Positions 15,614 to 23,944 of a stretch of 46,168 nt of DNA are shown one piece after another. The stretch's first letter is position 1. Each line of letters starts with the position of its first letter. A program made the translations under genes and the position numbers. This DNA is from an uncultured Pelagibacteraceae bacterium (GTDB taxonomy: Bacteria; Pseudomonadota; Alphaproteobacteria; Pelagibacterales; Pelagibacteraceae). The notes below the pieces were generated by a model. It did not search any database. It saw only the letters and a list, made by a program, of their open reading frames with translations, and was not told the origin of the DNA. The stretch lies in assembly GCA_902597675.1 (NCBI GenBank), contig CACJYR010000010.1, positions 1 to 46,168 of the forward strand, in the 5' to 3' direction.

Positions 15614-18484
15614 TTAAGCTGCATCTTCTTTAAATTCATCTATGCTTGGACAAGTACAGAATATATTCTTGTCACCATAAACATTATCAACTCTTGCAAC
15701 TGGAGGCCAAAATTTATTAGCTCTTAAGAATTTTGCTGGATAAGCAGCTTCTGCTCTTGAGTATTTATGTTTCCAATCATCAGAAGCTAGTTCGCTGTCT
15801 GTGTGAGGAGCATTTTTTATTGGATTATCTATTTTATCAAATTCACCTGATTTAATTTTTTCAATTTCTTCTTTAATCTTAATTAAAGTATCACAAAATC
15901 TATCGAGTTCTGACAAGCCCTCACTCTCAGTTGGCTCTATCATCATTGTACCAGCTACCGGCCATGACATAGTTGGTGCATGAAACCCATAATCTATTAA
16001 TCTTTTTGCAATATCTTCTTCGGTTACTCCTGTTTCTGATTTAATATTTCTAATATCAATAATACATTCATGAGCAACATTGCCATTTGATCCTTTGTAC
16101 AAAATTGGAAAGTGATCTTTTAGTCTATGAGCAATATAATTTGCATTTAATATTGCTACTTCAGTAGCAAGCTTTAACCCTGCTGATCCCATCATTTTAA
16201 TGTACATCCAAGAGATTGATAGAATACTTGAACTACCCCAAGGAGCTGCCGAGACTGCTCCAATACCAGATGTTGGTCCACAATCTTTAATCACTGGATG
16301 ATTAGGTAAATAAACTTGTAAATGTCTTTTACAAGCAATCGGTCCCATACCTGGTCCTCCCCCGCCGTGTGGAATACAAAATGTTTTATGTAAATTAATA
16401 TGACAGACATCTGGACCAAAATTTCCAGGCTTTGCAACTCCAACTAAGGCATTTAAATTTGCTCCATCCATGTAAACCTGCCCACCATGTTTGTGAACTA
16501 ACTCACAGATATCAGTTATTTTTTCTTCAAACACTCCATGGGTAGATGGATAAGTTACCATTAGTGCCCCAAGATTTTCTGAATGTTGTTCAGCTTTTTT
16601 CTTTAAATCATCAAAATCAACATTTCCCTCTTTGTCACAATTAACAACAACCACCTTCATTCCAACCATTTGTGCACTTGCTGGGTTAGTGCCATGTGCT
16701 GAACTTGGAATTAAACATATATTACGATTAGCCTCACCCCTATCTAAATGATACTTTCTGATAACCATCAAGCCCGCATACTCACCTTGAGCACCTGCAT
16801 TAGGTTGCAAAGAAACACCTGAAAAACCAGTTATAGAACGCAACCAATTTTTAAGATCAGTAAATAAATCTCTAAAACCCTCCATTTGTTCAATTGGAAC
16901 AAACGGATGAGGTTCTGCAAATTCTTTCCATGATATTGGGATCATTTCGGCAGCTGCATTTAATTTCATTGTACAAGAACCAAGTGCAATCATAGTTCTA
17001 TTCAATGCTATATCTTTATCTTCTAATCTTTTTAAATATCTAAGCATTTCAGTTTCTGAATGATATGAGTTAAAAACTGGATGTTCTAAATATTTTGAAG
17101 TTCTTAATAAATTTTTTGGAAGATTAGGTAAACTTACCGATGGATCTTCTTTTTTGATTGATTCTGCTGCATTAAAAATTTTTAATAGTTGATTTACTCT
17201 ATATACATTTTTTCTCTCATCAAATGAAACAGCAAGCATTTCAGAATTTACTTTTCGAATATTAACTCTCTGATTCAGAGCATTCTTATAAATTTGATCA
17301 GTCTTTTCTTTGGTAATAATTGTTACAGTGTCAAAAAAATTATTCGAATAAAGCTCGTATCCAGATTGTTTTATTTTATCAGCAAAACTTTTTGCTAATT
17401 GAGACACTCTTTCTGAAATATTTTTAATTCCATCCGGACCATGATAAATAGCATATGCTGCTGACACAATTGCTAATAAAGCTTGGGCGGTACAAATATT
17501 ACTCGTCGCCTTATCTCTTCTAATATGTTGCTCTCTAGTTTGTAATGATAATCTATATGCTTTATTACCATGTCTATCAACTGATACACCGACAATTCTT
17601 CCGGGCATTGATCTTTTAAACTCATCTTTTGTAGCAAAAAAAGCTGCATGTGGACCTCCATATCCCATTGGAATTCCAAATCTTTGGGAGCTTCCAACTG
17701 CAATGTCGGCACCAAGTTCTCTTGGCGTTTTTAATTTTGCTAGGGCTAACAGATCACAAGCTAATACAGCCTTCCCATTCTTTTTGTGAATTTTGCTAAT
17801 TGCTTCACTTGGGTCTTTTATATCTCCTAAAGTTCCAGGATATTGCAAAATTCCACAAACTAAATCTTCTTTTAGCTGGTCTAAAACTTCATCTTCTTTA
17901 CCGACTAAAACCTTTAAACCCATTGGTTCAGCTCTTGTTTGAATTACATTTATTGTTTGAGGATGACAATCTTCAGAAACAAAAACTAAATTACTATCTT
18001 TTTTATTTAATCTGTGACTTAGACCCATAGCCTCTGCTGCTGCTGTGCCTTCATCTAATAAAGAAGCATTGGCAATATCCATTCCTGTAAAGTCAACAAT
18101 CATTTGTTGAAAGTTTAATAACATCTCAAGTCTTCCTTGAGCTACCTCAGGCTGATAAGGTGTATAGGAAGTATACCAACCTGGATTTTCTAGTATATTT
18201 CTCAAAATTACATAGGGTGTATAAGTTCCATAATAACCCATACCAATAAAATTTGAGTAAACTTGATTTTTTTTCGAAATTGCTCGTAACTTTCTTAACG
18301 CCTCGTATTCTGAATTTGAGTCACCAATATTAAGTTCACCTTTAAACTTTATTTTTTCTGGAACAGTGTTGTCAATTAAATCATCTAGTGACTTATAGTT
18401 TAATTCTTTTAACATTTTTGATTGTTCTTCTTTAGAAGGGCCAATATGTCTTCTTAAAAAATCTTTTTCTGAATTTGGTAACAT
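15614..18484 (-). CDS. gcvP: Glycine dehydrogenase (P protein of glycine cleavage)
   Basis: 956 aa, the same length as single-chain P proteins of E. coli type. P protein decarboxylates glycine with PLP and passes the aminomethyl group to lipoyl-H protein. The N-terminal block RRHIGPS, the GMGYYGTYTP region, SLLDEGTAAAEAM and the PLP-lysine motif HINLHKTFCIPHGGGGPG are intact, followed by SSILSISWMYIKMMG. It overlaps gcvH by one stop/start. It is third in gcvT-gcvH-gcvP and is followed after 6 bases by lipid-modification genes. Confidence 0.98.
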   Translation of the reverse strand: MLPNSEKDFLRRHIGPSKEEQSKMLKELNYKSLDDLIDNTVPEKIKFKGELNIGDSNSEYEALRKLRAISKKNQVYSNFIGMGYYGTYTPYVILRNILENPGWYTSYTPYQPEVAQGRLEMLLNFQQMIVDFTGMDIANASLLDEGTAAAEAMGLSHRLNKKDSNLVFVSEDCHPQTINVIQTRAEPMGLKVLVGKEDEVLDQLKEDLVCGILQYPGTLGDIKDPSEAISKIHKKNGKAVLACDLLALAKLKTPRELGADIAVGSSQRFGIPMGYGGPHAAFFATKDEFKRSMPGRIVGVSVDRHGNKAYRLSLQTREQHIRRDKATSNICTAQALLAIVSAAYAIYHGPDGIKNISERVSQLAKSFADKIKQSGYELYSNNFFDTVTIITKEKTDQIYKNALNQRVNIRKVNSEMLAVSFDERKNVYRVNQLLKIFNAAESIKKEDPSVSLPNLPKNLLRTSKYLEHPVFNSYHSETEMLRYLKRLEDKDIALNRTMIALGSCTMKLNAAAEMIPISWKEFAEPHPFVPIEQMEGFRDLFTDLKNWLRSITGFSGVSLQPNAGAQGEYAGLMVIRKYHLDRGEANRNICLIPSSAHGTNPASAQMVGMKVVVVNCDKEGNVDFDDLKKKAEQHSENLGALMVTYPSTHGVFEEKITDICELVHKHGGQVYMDGANLNALVGVAKPGNFGPDVCHINLHKTFCIPHGGGGPGMGPIACKRHLQVYLPNHPVIKDCGPTSGIGAVSAAPWGSSSILSISWMYIKMMGSAGLKLATEVAILNANYIAHRLKDHFPILYKGSNGNVAHECIIDIRNIKSETGVTEEDIAKRLIDYGFHAPTMSWPVAGTMMIEPTESEGLSELDRFCDTLIKIKEEIEKIKSGEFDKIDNPIKNAPHTDSELASDDWKHKYSRAEAAYPAKFLRANKFWPPVARVDNVYGDKNIFCTCPSIDEFKEDAA

Positions 18485-18864
18485 TATGCTGAAGTCTCCT
18501 TTGCAAATTTATCGTAATCGTCTTTATTCATTAAAGTATCCATTTCCGATGAATCTTTTATTTTAAGTTTAAAAAACCACGCTGAGTCTTCTGGGTCTTG
18601 ATTAATCCTCGATGGATCATCTACTATAGCTTGATTGGTATCAACTACTTCACCGCTCACAGGGGTATATACATCACTAGCAGCTTTCGTTGACTCTACA
18701 ACACCAGCTGTACCATCTTTCTCTACGCTAGAACCTTTTTCTGGAAGTTCTGCAAAAACTATATCACCTAACATCTCTGTAGCATGTTTTGTGATACCAA
18801 TTGTTGCAACATCTCCTTCTAATTTAATCCACTCGTGTTCTTTTGAATATTTTACTTCACTCAT
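18484..18864 (-). CDS. gcvH: Glycine cleavage system H protein
   Basis: 126-aa lipoyl carrier that shuttles the aminomethyl group between P, T and L proteins. The family start [20 protein letters not shown] and the lipoyl-lysine motif [17 protein letters not shown] (Lys60) are present, as is the C-terminal GWFFK equivalent SAWFFKLKI. It overlaps gcvT upstream and gcvP downstream by the TAATG arrangement, so all three are translated in step. A lipoamide dehydrogenase (L protein) gene is not in the window. Confidence 0.98.
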   Translation of the reverse strand: MSEVKYSKEHEWIKLEGDVATIGITKHATEMLGDIVFAELPEKGSSVEKDGTAGVVESTKAASDVYTPVSGEVVDTNQAIVDDPSRINQDPEDSAWFFKLKIKDSSEMDTLMNKDDYDKFAKETSA

Positions 18865-19967
18865 TAGTTTACCCCTTTGACATAACTTTTTTTATAAAAT
18901 GGTAAGCTACAAATACTTGCAGGATGTTTTTTACCTCTGACTTCTAAAAATACTTTAGTATTTTTTTTTGAAAATTCATTTTCCACATAACCCATTGCAA
19001 CAGGTCCATTAACACTTGGTCCAAATGTACCACTTGTGATTTCTCCAATATGAACATCTGATTGATTAAATATTTTTGTTTTTTCTCTAGCAATAATTCT
19101 GCCTTCAGGTTTAATTCCAACTCTTATTTTACTGACACCATCATTTAATTGTTTAATAATTATGTCAGAGCCAATAAAATCTCCCTTAGAGATTCTTTCT
19201 TTTGAAATAGCCCACTTTAAATTTGCTTCCACTGGAGTTTTATCTTTATCAAGATCATGACCATAAAGACACAAACCTGCTTCCAATCTTAATGTATCTC
19301 TTGCTCCAAGACCTATCAATTTAGATCCTTTATTGATTAATTCTCTAGTTAATTGGTCTACAAAATCATTTACAATTGATATCTCAAAACCGTCTTCACC
19401 TGTGTAACCAGATCGCGTAATATAAACTTTCTGATTTTCAAATGTAAACCAGTTTCCAGACATAAAATTTAGATCTTTCACACCATTAATAACATCATTA
19501 AGAATTTCTGATGATTTAGGACCCTGAATGGCAATCAGAGATCTATTTTCATCCAGAACCATTTTGTACTTATCCTTAAGAAATTCTTTTAAAATTTTAA
19601 AGTCATTATCTTTACATGCCGCATTGAGGATTATCAAAAAGCCTTCTTTTGTTTTTGTGATAATTAAATCATCATGTATCCCAGCATCTTTGTCCATTAA
19701 GAAGCTGTATTTTGAATGATTTAATTTCAAATTTTTAAGATCTAAAGGAAAAATTTTTTCTAAATCTTTGATTAAGTCCTCACCACCATAAATAAATAGC
19801 TGACCCATATGGGAAACATCAAATATACCTGAGTGATTTCGTGTGAATTTGTGTTCTTCTACAATACCTTCCGAATATTGTATCGGCATTTGATAGCCTG
19901 CAAATTCAACAAATTTTGCATTACAATCTTGATGTAATTGGTACAGCGATGTTTTTTTTGTTTCCAT
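18864..19967 (-). CDS. gcvT: Aminomethyltransferase (T protein of glycine cleavage)
   Basis: 367 aa, full length. T protein releases ammonia from the H-bound aminomethyl group and makes 5,10-methylene-tetrahydrofolate. The motifs [22 protein letters not shown], the folate-site Asp region of [33 protein letters not shown] and the C-terminal block are present. The ATG at 19967 lies in the 3' arm of a 12-base-pair stem that closes around the second riboswitch aptamer, so initiation is probably gated by the leader RNA. It heads the gcvTHP operon. Confidence 0.98.
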   Translation of the reverse strand: METKKTSLYQLHQDCNAKFVEFAGYQMPIQYSEGIVEEHKFTRNHSGIFDVSHMGQLFIYGGEDLIKDLEKIFPLDLKNLKLNHSKYSFLMDKDAGIHDDLIITKTKEGFLIILNAACKDNDFKILKEFLKDKYKMVLDENRSLIAIQGPKSSEILNDVINGVKDLNFMSGNWFTFENQKVYITRSGYTGEDGFEISIVNDFVDQLTRELINKGSKLIGLGARDTLRLEAGLCLYGHDLDKDKTPVEANLKWAISKERISKGDFIGSDIIIKQLNDGVSKIRVGIKPEGRIIAREKTKIFNQSDVHIGEITSGTFGPSVNGPVAMGYVENEFSKKNTKVFLEVRGKKHPASICSLPFYKKSYVKGVN

Positions 19968-20051
19968 ATTAACTCTTTGTACCCATCTGTATATTTGCCT
20001 GAGAGTTTTGCTCCTTCGGCGAGAATTAAATCTCTTTCCAGAGTTAATATG
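19965..20051 (-). promoter_or_regulatory. Start-codon sequestering stem of the gcvT leader
   Basis: On the minus strand, CATATTAACTCT (20051-20040, in the linker and the 5' side of aptamer 2) is perfectly complementary over 12 bases to AGAGTTAATATG (19976-19965), whose last three bases are the gcvT ATG. The 5' arm shares three bases (TCT) with the canonical P1 of aptamer 2. No T-run terminator lies between aptamer 2 and gcvT, so control of translation is the simplest reading. Confidence 0.7.
19986..20042 (-). ncRNA. Glycine riboswitch, second aptamer
   Basis: Minus-strand RNA with the conserved glycine-aptamer core: TCTGG at the 5' side of P1, AAGAG, CGCCGAAGGAGCAA, then CTCTCAGGCAAA and a closing CAGA that pairs with TCTG. 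It has a shorter P3 region than aptamer 1. It ends 18 bases before the gcvT start codon. Confidence 0.93.
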
Positions 20052-20053
20052 TT

Positions 20054-20126
20054 ACGGTCCTTTTTGCCTGAGAGATTCCTGGGTGGTTGCTCCTTCGGCG
20101 CTACGATAATCTGTAGTCTCTCCCGT
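20054..20126 (-). ncRNA. Glycine riboswitch, first aptamer
   Basis: Minus-strand RNA beginning ACGGGAGAGAC and ending AAAGGACCGT, with the conserved core CGCCGAAGGAGCAA and ATCTCTCAGGCAAA. P1 is ACGG pairing with CCGT. Separated from aptamer 2 by an 11-base linker, giving the usual tandem glycine-binding arrangement. Its RNA starts just after the promoter. Confidence 0.95.
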
Positions 20127-20132
20127 GACAGG

Positions 20133-20161
20133 ATATTCTTACATGTGTGGAAAAAAGTCAA
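20133..20161 (-). promoter_or_regulatory. Candidate gcvTHP promoter
   Basis: TTGACT (20161-20156 on the minus strand), a 17-base spacer and GAATAT (20138-20133), placing the start of transcription about at the first base of aptamer 1. The -35 overlaps the stop codon region of the EamA gene. The -10 is weak. Confidence 0.4.
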
Positions 20162-21036
20162 TCAGAAACAATTTTTTTTTGTTTACTTAAAAGCGAGTAA
20201 AATTGTAATAAAACCGCAGAAAGTATAATTGCGCCACCAATTAATCCAAATACAGAGGGTCTTTCACTTACAAAAAGGAATGCCCATATCGGTCCTAGAA
20301 CAGATTCGGATAACATTATGATTCCTACCATGGCAGACGGTGTTGTTCTTGCTCCGATAGTTATAAATATAAAACCAAAACCAACTTGAAAAAAACCTGC
20401 GAGAAAACCCAAAAAGATATCATGAGTAGAAATCATAATTTTAGTAGAAAGTAAAAAACCAATTAAACATGAACTCACGCCGGCAACGAACTGGGCAGGC
20501 ACCATATCCACAGAGGGAAATTTTCTAACAATCATTATTAAAACTGCAAAAGTAATTGGCATTGTAAAAGCTGCAAGGTTTCCAGATAATTCTCCAGGAG
20601 ATAATGAGTTGCCAACCATTAATAAAACGCCTGTCATCGCCAGACAGATTGAAAACAGAGTGATTAAATTTATTTTTTCCTTAAGGAAAAAATACCCGAA
20701 TATTGCAAGAAATAGTATTTGTAGTGAAATGATAAAATTAGTATTGGCAACCGTGGTATTGTACATAGCAAACACATATCCACAAAAACCAAAAGATAAA
20801 ATAATTCCACCAATAAATCCTGGTAATCCGGACTTATAAAACGATTCAATTGTTTTTCCTCTATAACTTATAATTAAGAAAGCTAGAACTGTTAAAGAAA
20901 AAAATAAAGATCTCCAAAATAGAATTTGCCATAATGTAGCTCCCTCAAAAGATTTTACAATCAATCCACCAAAACTTAAACTTAATGCACCTAAAAAAAT
21001 TAATAGTGGTCCGGGTAAGTTTCTTATAAAAGTCAT
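20158..21036 (-). CDS. EamA/DMT-family transporter, in the 5-oxoprolinase operon
   Basis: 292-aa ten-helix carrier. The first half carries AMYNTTVANTNFIISLQILFLAIFGYFFLKEKI, the second the MLSESVLGPIWAFLFVSERP motif, both diagnostic of EamA. It starts exactly where pxpC stops (one-base overlap), so it is the third gene of a pxpB-pxpC-EamA unit. That position suggests uptake of 5-oxoproline or export of a related amino acid; the substrate is not shown by sequence. Its 3' end contains the promoter of the gcv operon. Confidence 0.9.
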   Translation of the reverse strand: MTFIRNLPGPLLIFLGALSLSFGGLIVKSFEGATLWQILFWRSLFFSLTVLAFLIISYRGKTIESFYKSGLPGFIGGIILSFGFCGYVFAMYNTTVANTNFIISLQILFLAIFGYFFLKEKINLITLFSICLAMTGVLLMVGNSLSPGELSGNLAAFTMPITFAVLIMIVRKFPSVDMVPAQFVAGVSSCLIGFLLSTKIMISTHDIFLGFLAGFFQVGFGFIFITIGARTTPSAMVGIIMLSESVLGPIWAFLFVSERPSVFGLIGGAIILSAVLLQFYSLLSKQKKIVSD

Positions 21037-21980
21037 TAAATTTGTGAAATTAAATTTTGTGTCTCCAAGTCATATAGTTTAAATAATGTTTCTGCATCAG
21101 CTAATTCGACTTTTTTAAATTTAATCTTTGAACCTGGAGTTAATTGAACTAATTTGTCATAATCTGCGCTAATCACAACTCCTATTTTAGGATAACCCCC
21201 AATAGTGCCATGATCTGAAAGCATAATAATCGGATTTCCATCTGCGGGTACTTGAATAACACCTTTTAATAAACCTTCCGATTTAATATTGGTGTCAACA
21301 ATATTTTCTATTTTTGGTCCCTCTAGTCTCATACCCATACGATCTGATAATTTTGATATTACAAATTCTTTCTCAAAAAAAATTTTTTTTCCCTCATCAG
21401 AAAAATAGTCAAAATTTGTCCCTTCGATAACTCTGATATTTTCAATTTTTGTATTAATGTAATTTAATTTTTTATCACTTAAATTTTTATTGATATTTGA
21501 AATATAAATCTTTTGTCCATCTTCTATTTTTTTTCCATTATTTGCACCTATGTTTGCTTTTGTGTTAACAGAGCAACTTGACCATTGATAATTTACATCA
21601 AATTCACCACTTACTGCTAAATATCCATAAACAGATTTATTAGTACTTATAATATCCAATTCATCACCATTTTCTAAATTGAAAGATTGATAACAATTTC
21701 CTTCAATAACATTATTTTTTTTTCTAATTAAAAATTTTACATCTCCCGTAATTGCAAAATTAATTTTTTCACCAAAATACTTAAATAATGGACCTTGATA
21801 GGCAAATTCAATTATTGGAAAATTTACTTCATTACCAACAAGTTTGTTAGAAATTTGAAAATTTCTATTATCCATTGCTCCACTAAATGGAATACCAATA
21901 TGATAAAGATTTCCTCTACCCTGATCTTGAAATGTTGTGTTAATTCCAGCTCTTTTTATTTCAAAATAATTTTTATTCAT
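21036..21980 (-). CDS. pxpC: 5-oxoprolinase subunit PxpC (KipA/YbgK-type)
   Basis: Biotin-dependent carboxyltransferase-like subunit of the ATP-driven prokaryotic 5-oxoprolinase PxpABC (5-oxoproline to glutamate). Family blocks are GINTTFQDQGRGNLYHIGIPFSGAMD, SDRMGMRLEGP, SEGLLKGVIQVPADGNPIIML and GGYPKIGVVISADYDKLVQL. The start is set at 21980 (MNKNYFEI), giving an 8-base overlap with the pxpB stop (21973), rather than the far upstream in-frame ATG at 22016 that would overlap by 44 bases. The product is then 314 aa, normal for the family. Confidence 0.93.
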   Translation of the reverse strand: MNKNYFEIKRAGINTTFQDQGRGNLYHIGIPFSGAMDNRNFQISNKLVGNEVNFPIIEFAYQGPLFKYFGEKINFAITGDVKFLIRKKNNVIEGNCYQSFNLENGDELDIISTNKSVYGYLAVSGEFDVNYQWSSCSVNTKANIGANNGKKIEDGQKIYISNINKNLSDKKLNYINTKIENIRVIEGTNFDYFSDEGKKIFFEKEFVISKLSDRMGMRLEGPKIENIVDTNIKSEGLLKGVIQVPADGNPIIMLSDHGTIGGYPKIGVVISADYDKLVQLTPGSKIKFKKVELADAETLFKLYDLETQNLISQI

Positions 21981-22647
21981 TGTAATTGTAATATTGTTCT
22001 TTGGTAATTTGCTCAAAAGTAACTACATCACCTGGATTAATTAAATTTGGATTATTCTCATTAGTGCTATCAAAAATAACTTGTGGTGTATTTCCAATGA
22101 TATTCCACCCACCAGGACTTTCAAATGTATAAACATTTGCAAATTGTTCTGTTAATCCAACTGAGCCCTTGGGCACTTTTACTCTCGGTGTTTCCAAACG
22201 TTTTGCCTGCAACTCATTTTCCAGATCACCAAGAAAAGGCATACCCGCAATAAAACCAGTCATATAACAAAAAAATTCCTTACCAAAAAATTTCTCATAG
22301 ATTTTATCACGAGTTATTTGTAACTTTTCCTCTAATCTTTTTATATCTAATGAAAAATTTTCATCACAACAAACAGGTATCTTAATTCTATTTGTTTCTA
22401 ATTCATCATCATTAGTAATATCTAAATTTTCGATTAATTTTTTGATCGTTTGAAAATTTTTTTTTCTTAGATCGAATGAAATAATTAATTTATTATATGA
22501 GGGAGTTAAGTTATTGATCCCATCAATATTTTCTTTTTGAATACTTTTAAAATATCGTATTACTTTACTATTTATTTCTTTGTTTACCTCAGACCCGAAA
22601 TCACAATACAAAGCTGCGTCACCAAGATTTGATATATTTTTAATCAT
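21973..22647 (-). CDS. pxpB: 5-oxoprolinase subunit PxpB (KipI/YbgJ-type)
   Basis: 224 aa. PxpB pairs with PxpC to form the ATP-using part of 5-oxoprolinase. Visible family features are the N-terminal GDAALYCDFG, YNKLIISFD, the ICCGxE-like VCCDENFSLDI, MTGFIAGMPFLGDL, the TPRVKVPKGSVGL block and FESPGGWNIIGNTP at the C-terminus. The start codon is only about 20 bases from the divergent pxpA start. Downstream genes overlap, so pxpB, pxpC and the EamA carrier form one unit. Confidence 0.93.
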   Translation of the reverse strand: MIKNISNLGDAALYCDFGSEVNKEINSKVIRYFKSIQKENIDGINNLTPSYNKLIISFDLRKKNFQTIKKLIENLDITNDDELETNRIKIPVCCDENFSLDIKRLEEKLQITRDKIYEKFFGKEFFCYMTGFIAGMPFLGDLENELQAKRLETPRVKVPKGSVGLTEQFANVYTFESPGGWNIIGNTPQVIFDSTNENNPNLINPGDVVTFEQITKEQYYNYNE

Positions 22648-22652
22648 GCCAT

Positions 22653-22660
22653 GTTATACT
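22653..22660. promoter_or_regulatory. Shared -10 core for divergent pxpB and pxpA
   Basis: The sequence GTTATACT reads as TATACT on the plus strand (22655-22660), 8 bases before the pxpA ATG at 22669. On the minus strand it reads as TATAAC (22658-22653), 5 bases before the pxpB ATG at 22647. No strong -35 was found on either side (TTGATA with a 20-base spacer for pxpA). Confidence 0.4.
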
Positions 22661-22668
22661 TACAAATT

Positions 22669-23448
22669 ATGAGTATGGAAATTAATATAAATTGTGATTT
22701 AGGTGAAAAATCAAAACATCACTCAAATAAGTATGATCCAGATTTATTAGAGATCGTAAATTCAGCCAATGTTGCTTGTGGCTATCACGCTGGAGATGAG
22801 CAAACCATGAGCCAAGTAGTGAAAATTTCGAAAAAAAATGGAGTGAGTATTGGTGCCCATCCTTCTTTTAACGATCCAGAAAATTTTGGTAGAGAAAGAA
22901 TGAATCTTTCTGAAAGTGAAATAAAAAAACTTATAATTGATCAATATGAAATTCTTCAAAAAATAGCTTCTTCTCATGGAGAAAATGTATCTCATGTAAA
23001 GCCTCATGGAGCTTTAAATAATATGGCGTGTGAGGATATTGAGTTAGCTACAATTTTAGCCAAAACTATTAAGGATATTAATAAAGACATAATATATCTC
23101 GTGCCGACTGGATCAAAAATGCAAGAGGCAGCAAAAAAATTAGACATGAAATTTGCCTGTGAAATTTTTGCTGATAGAAATTATGAAGATGATGGCAATC
23201 TTGTATCAAGAAAAAAGTCTCATGCGTTGATAACCGACCCCGAACAAGCAAAAAAACATGTATTGAAAATGGTTCAAACTCAGTCGCTTAATTGTCACAG
23301 CGGGAAGCAAATACCTTGTGAAATCGATTCTGTTTGTATACATGGAGACAATCTTAGTTCATTAGCAACAGCTAAGTCGATAAGAGATAACTTAGTTGAA
23401 AATGGCTTAGATTTAAAAACTTTAAACAAAATGAAAAAATTTATTTAA
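22669..23448 (+). CDS. pxpA: 5-oxoprolinase subunit PxpA (LamB/YcsF family)
   Basis: Third component of PxpABC 5-oxoprolinase. LamB/YcsF blocks are ININCDLGE, NVACGYHAGDEQTM, GVSIGAHPSFNDPENFGRE, SHVKPHGALNNMA and CEIFADRNYEDDGNLVSRKK, with CIHGDN near the C-terminus. The start is set at 22669 (MSMEININ), because family members begin a few residues before NCDLGE and a candidate -10 overlaps the ATG at 22651. A start at 22675 is also possible. It is divergent from pxpB and followed one base later by a TPR protein gene. About 259 aa. Confidence 0.93.
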   Translation: MSMEININCDLGEKSKHHSNKYDPDLLEIVNSANVACGYHAGDEQTMSQVVKISKKNGVSIGAHPSFNDPENFGRERMNLSESEIKKLIIDQYEILQKIASSHGENVSHVKPHGALNNMACEDIELATILAKTIKDINKDIIYLVPTGSKMQEAAKKLDMKFACEIFADRNYEDDGNLVSRKKSHALITDPEQAKKHVLKMVQTQSLNCHSGKQIPCEIDSVCIHGDNLSSLATAKSIRDNLVENGLDLKTLNKMKKFI

Positions 23449-23449
23449 T

Positions 23450-23944
23450 ATGAAAAAAGTTATCTTATCTTTATCTATTGCCTTTTTTATCACAACAAAT
23501 GTTTTTGCAGCTGGTTCTTCTAGTGGAGGCGATGGTGGATCAAGTGCATCAAAAACGAACTATGACAAAGCGGTAATACATATAAAAAGTGCTAAAAAAT
23601 ATGAAAAAAAAGGAAAATTAGAAAAAGCGCAAAAAAGTTATGCAAAAGCGCAAAAGCTTTTAATCAAATCAAATGAAAAAAAACCTGGTAAAGCTGATAC
23701 TCTTAACTATTTAGGTTTCACAACTAGGAAGCTGGGTGATTTTGAGAATGGTGAGAAATATTATCTTCAAGGTTTAGCTATTGATCCAAAACATAAAGGT
23801 ATTAATGAGTATCTTGGTGAATTGTATGTAGCAACAAACAGACATAATCTTGCAATTGAAAGGCTCGGAGTTTTAGAAGGTTGTAATTGCGAAGAATATG
23901 ATCAATTAAAAGCTGTCATAGCAGGTGAAAAATCAAAATACTAA
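23450..23944 (+). CDS. Exported TPR protein of unknown function
   Basis: 164 aa with a clear signal peptide (MKKVILSLSIAFFITTNVFA, cleavage after residue 20), a short Gly/Ser linker and about three tetratricopeptide repeats (YDKAVIHIKSAKKYEKKGKLEKAQKSYAKA; DTLNYLGFTTRKLGDFENGEKYYLQGLAIDP; INEYLGELYVATNRHNLAIERL), given as positions 23562-23880. A CNC pair follows near the C-terminus (GCNCEEY), a short motif seen at the end of similar periplasmic TPR proteins. It probably holds proteins together in the periplasm; the partner is unknown. It follows pxpA by one base and interlocks stop codons with the TRAP permease gene. Confidence 0.8.
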   Translation: MKKVILSLSIAFFITTNVFAAGSSSGGDGGSSASKTNYDKAVIHIKSAKKYEKKGKLEKAQKSYAKAQKLLIKSNEKKPGKADTLNYLGFTTRKLGDFENGEKYYLQGLAIDPKHKGINEYLGELYVATNRHNLAIERLGVLEGCNCEEYDQLKAVIAGEKSKY

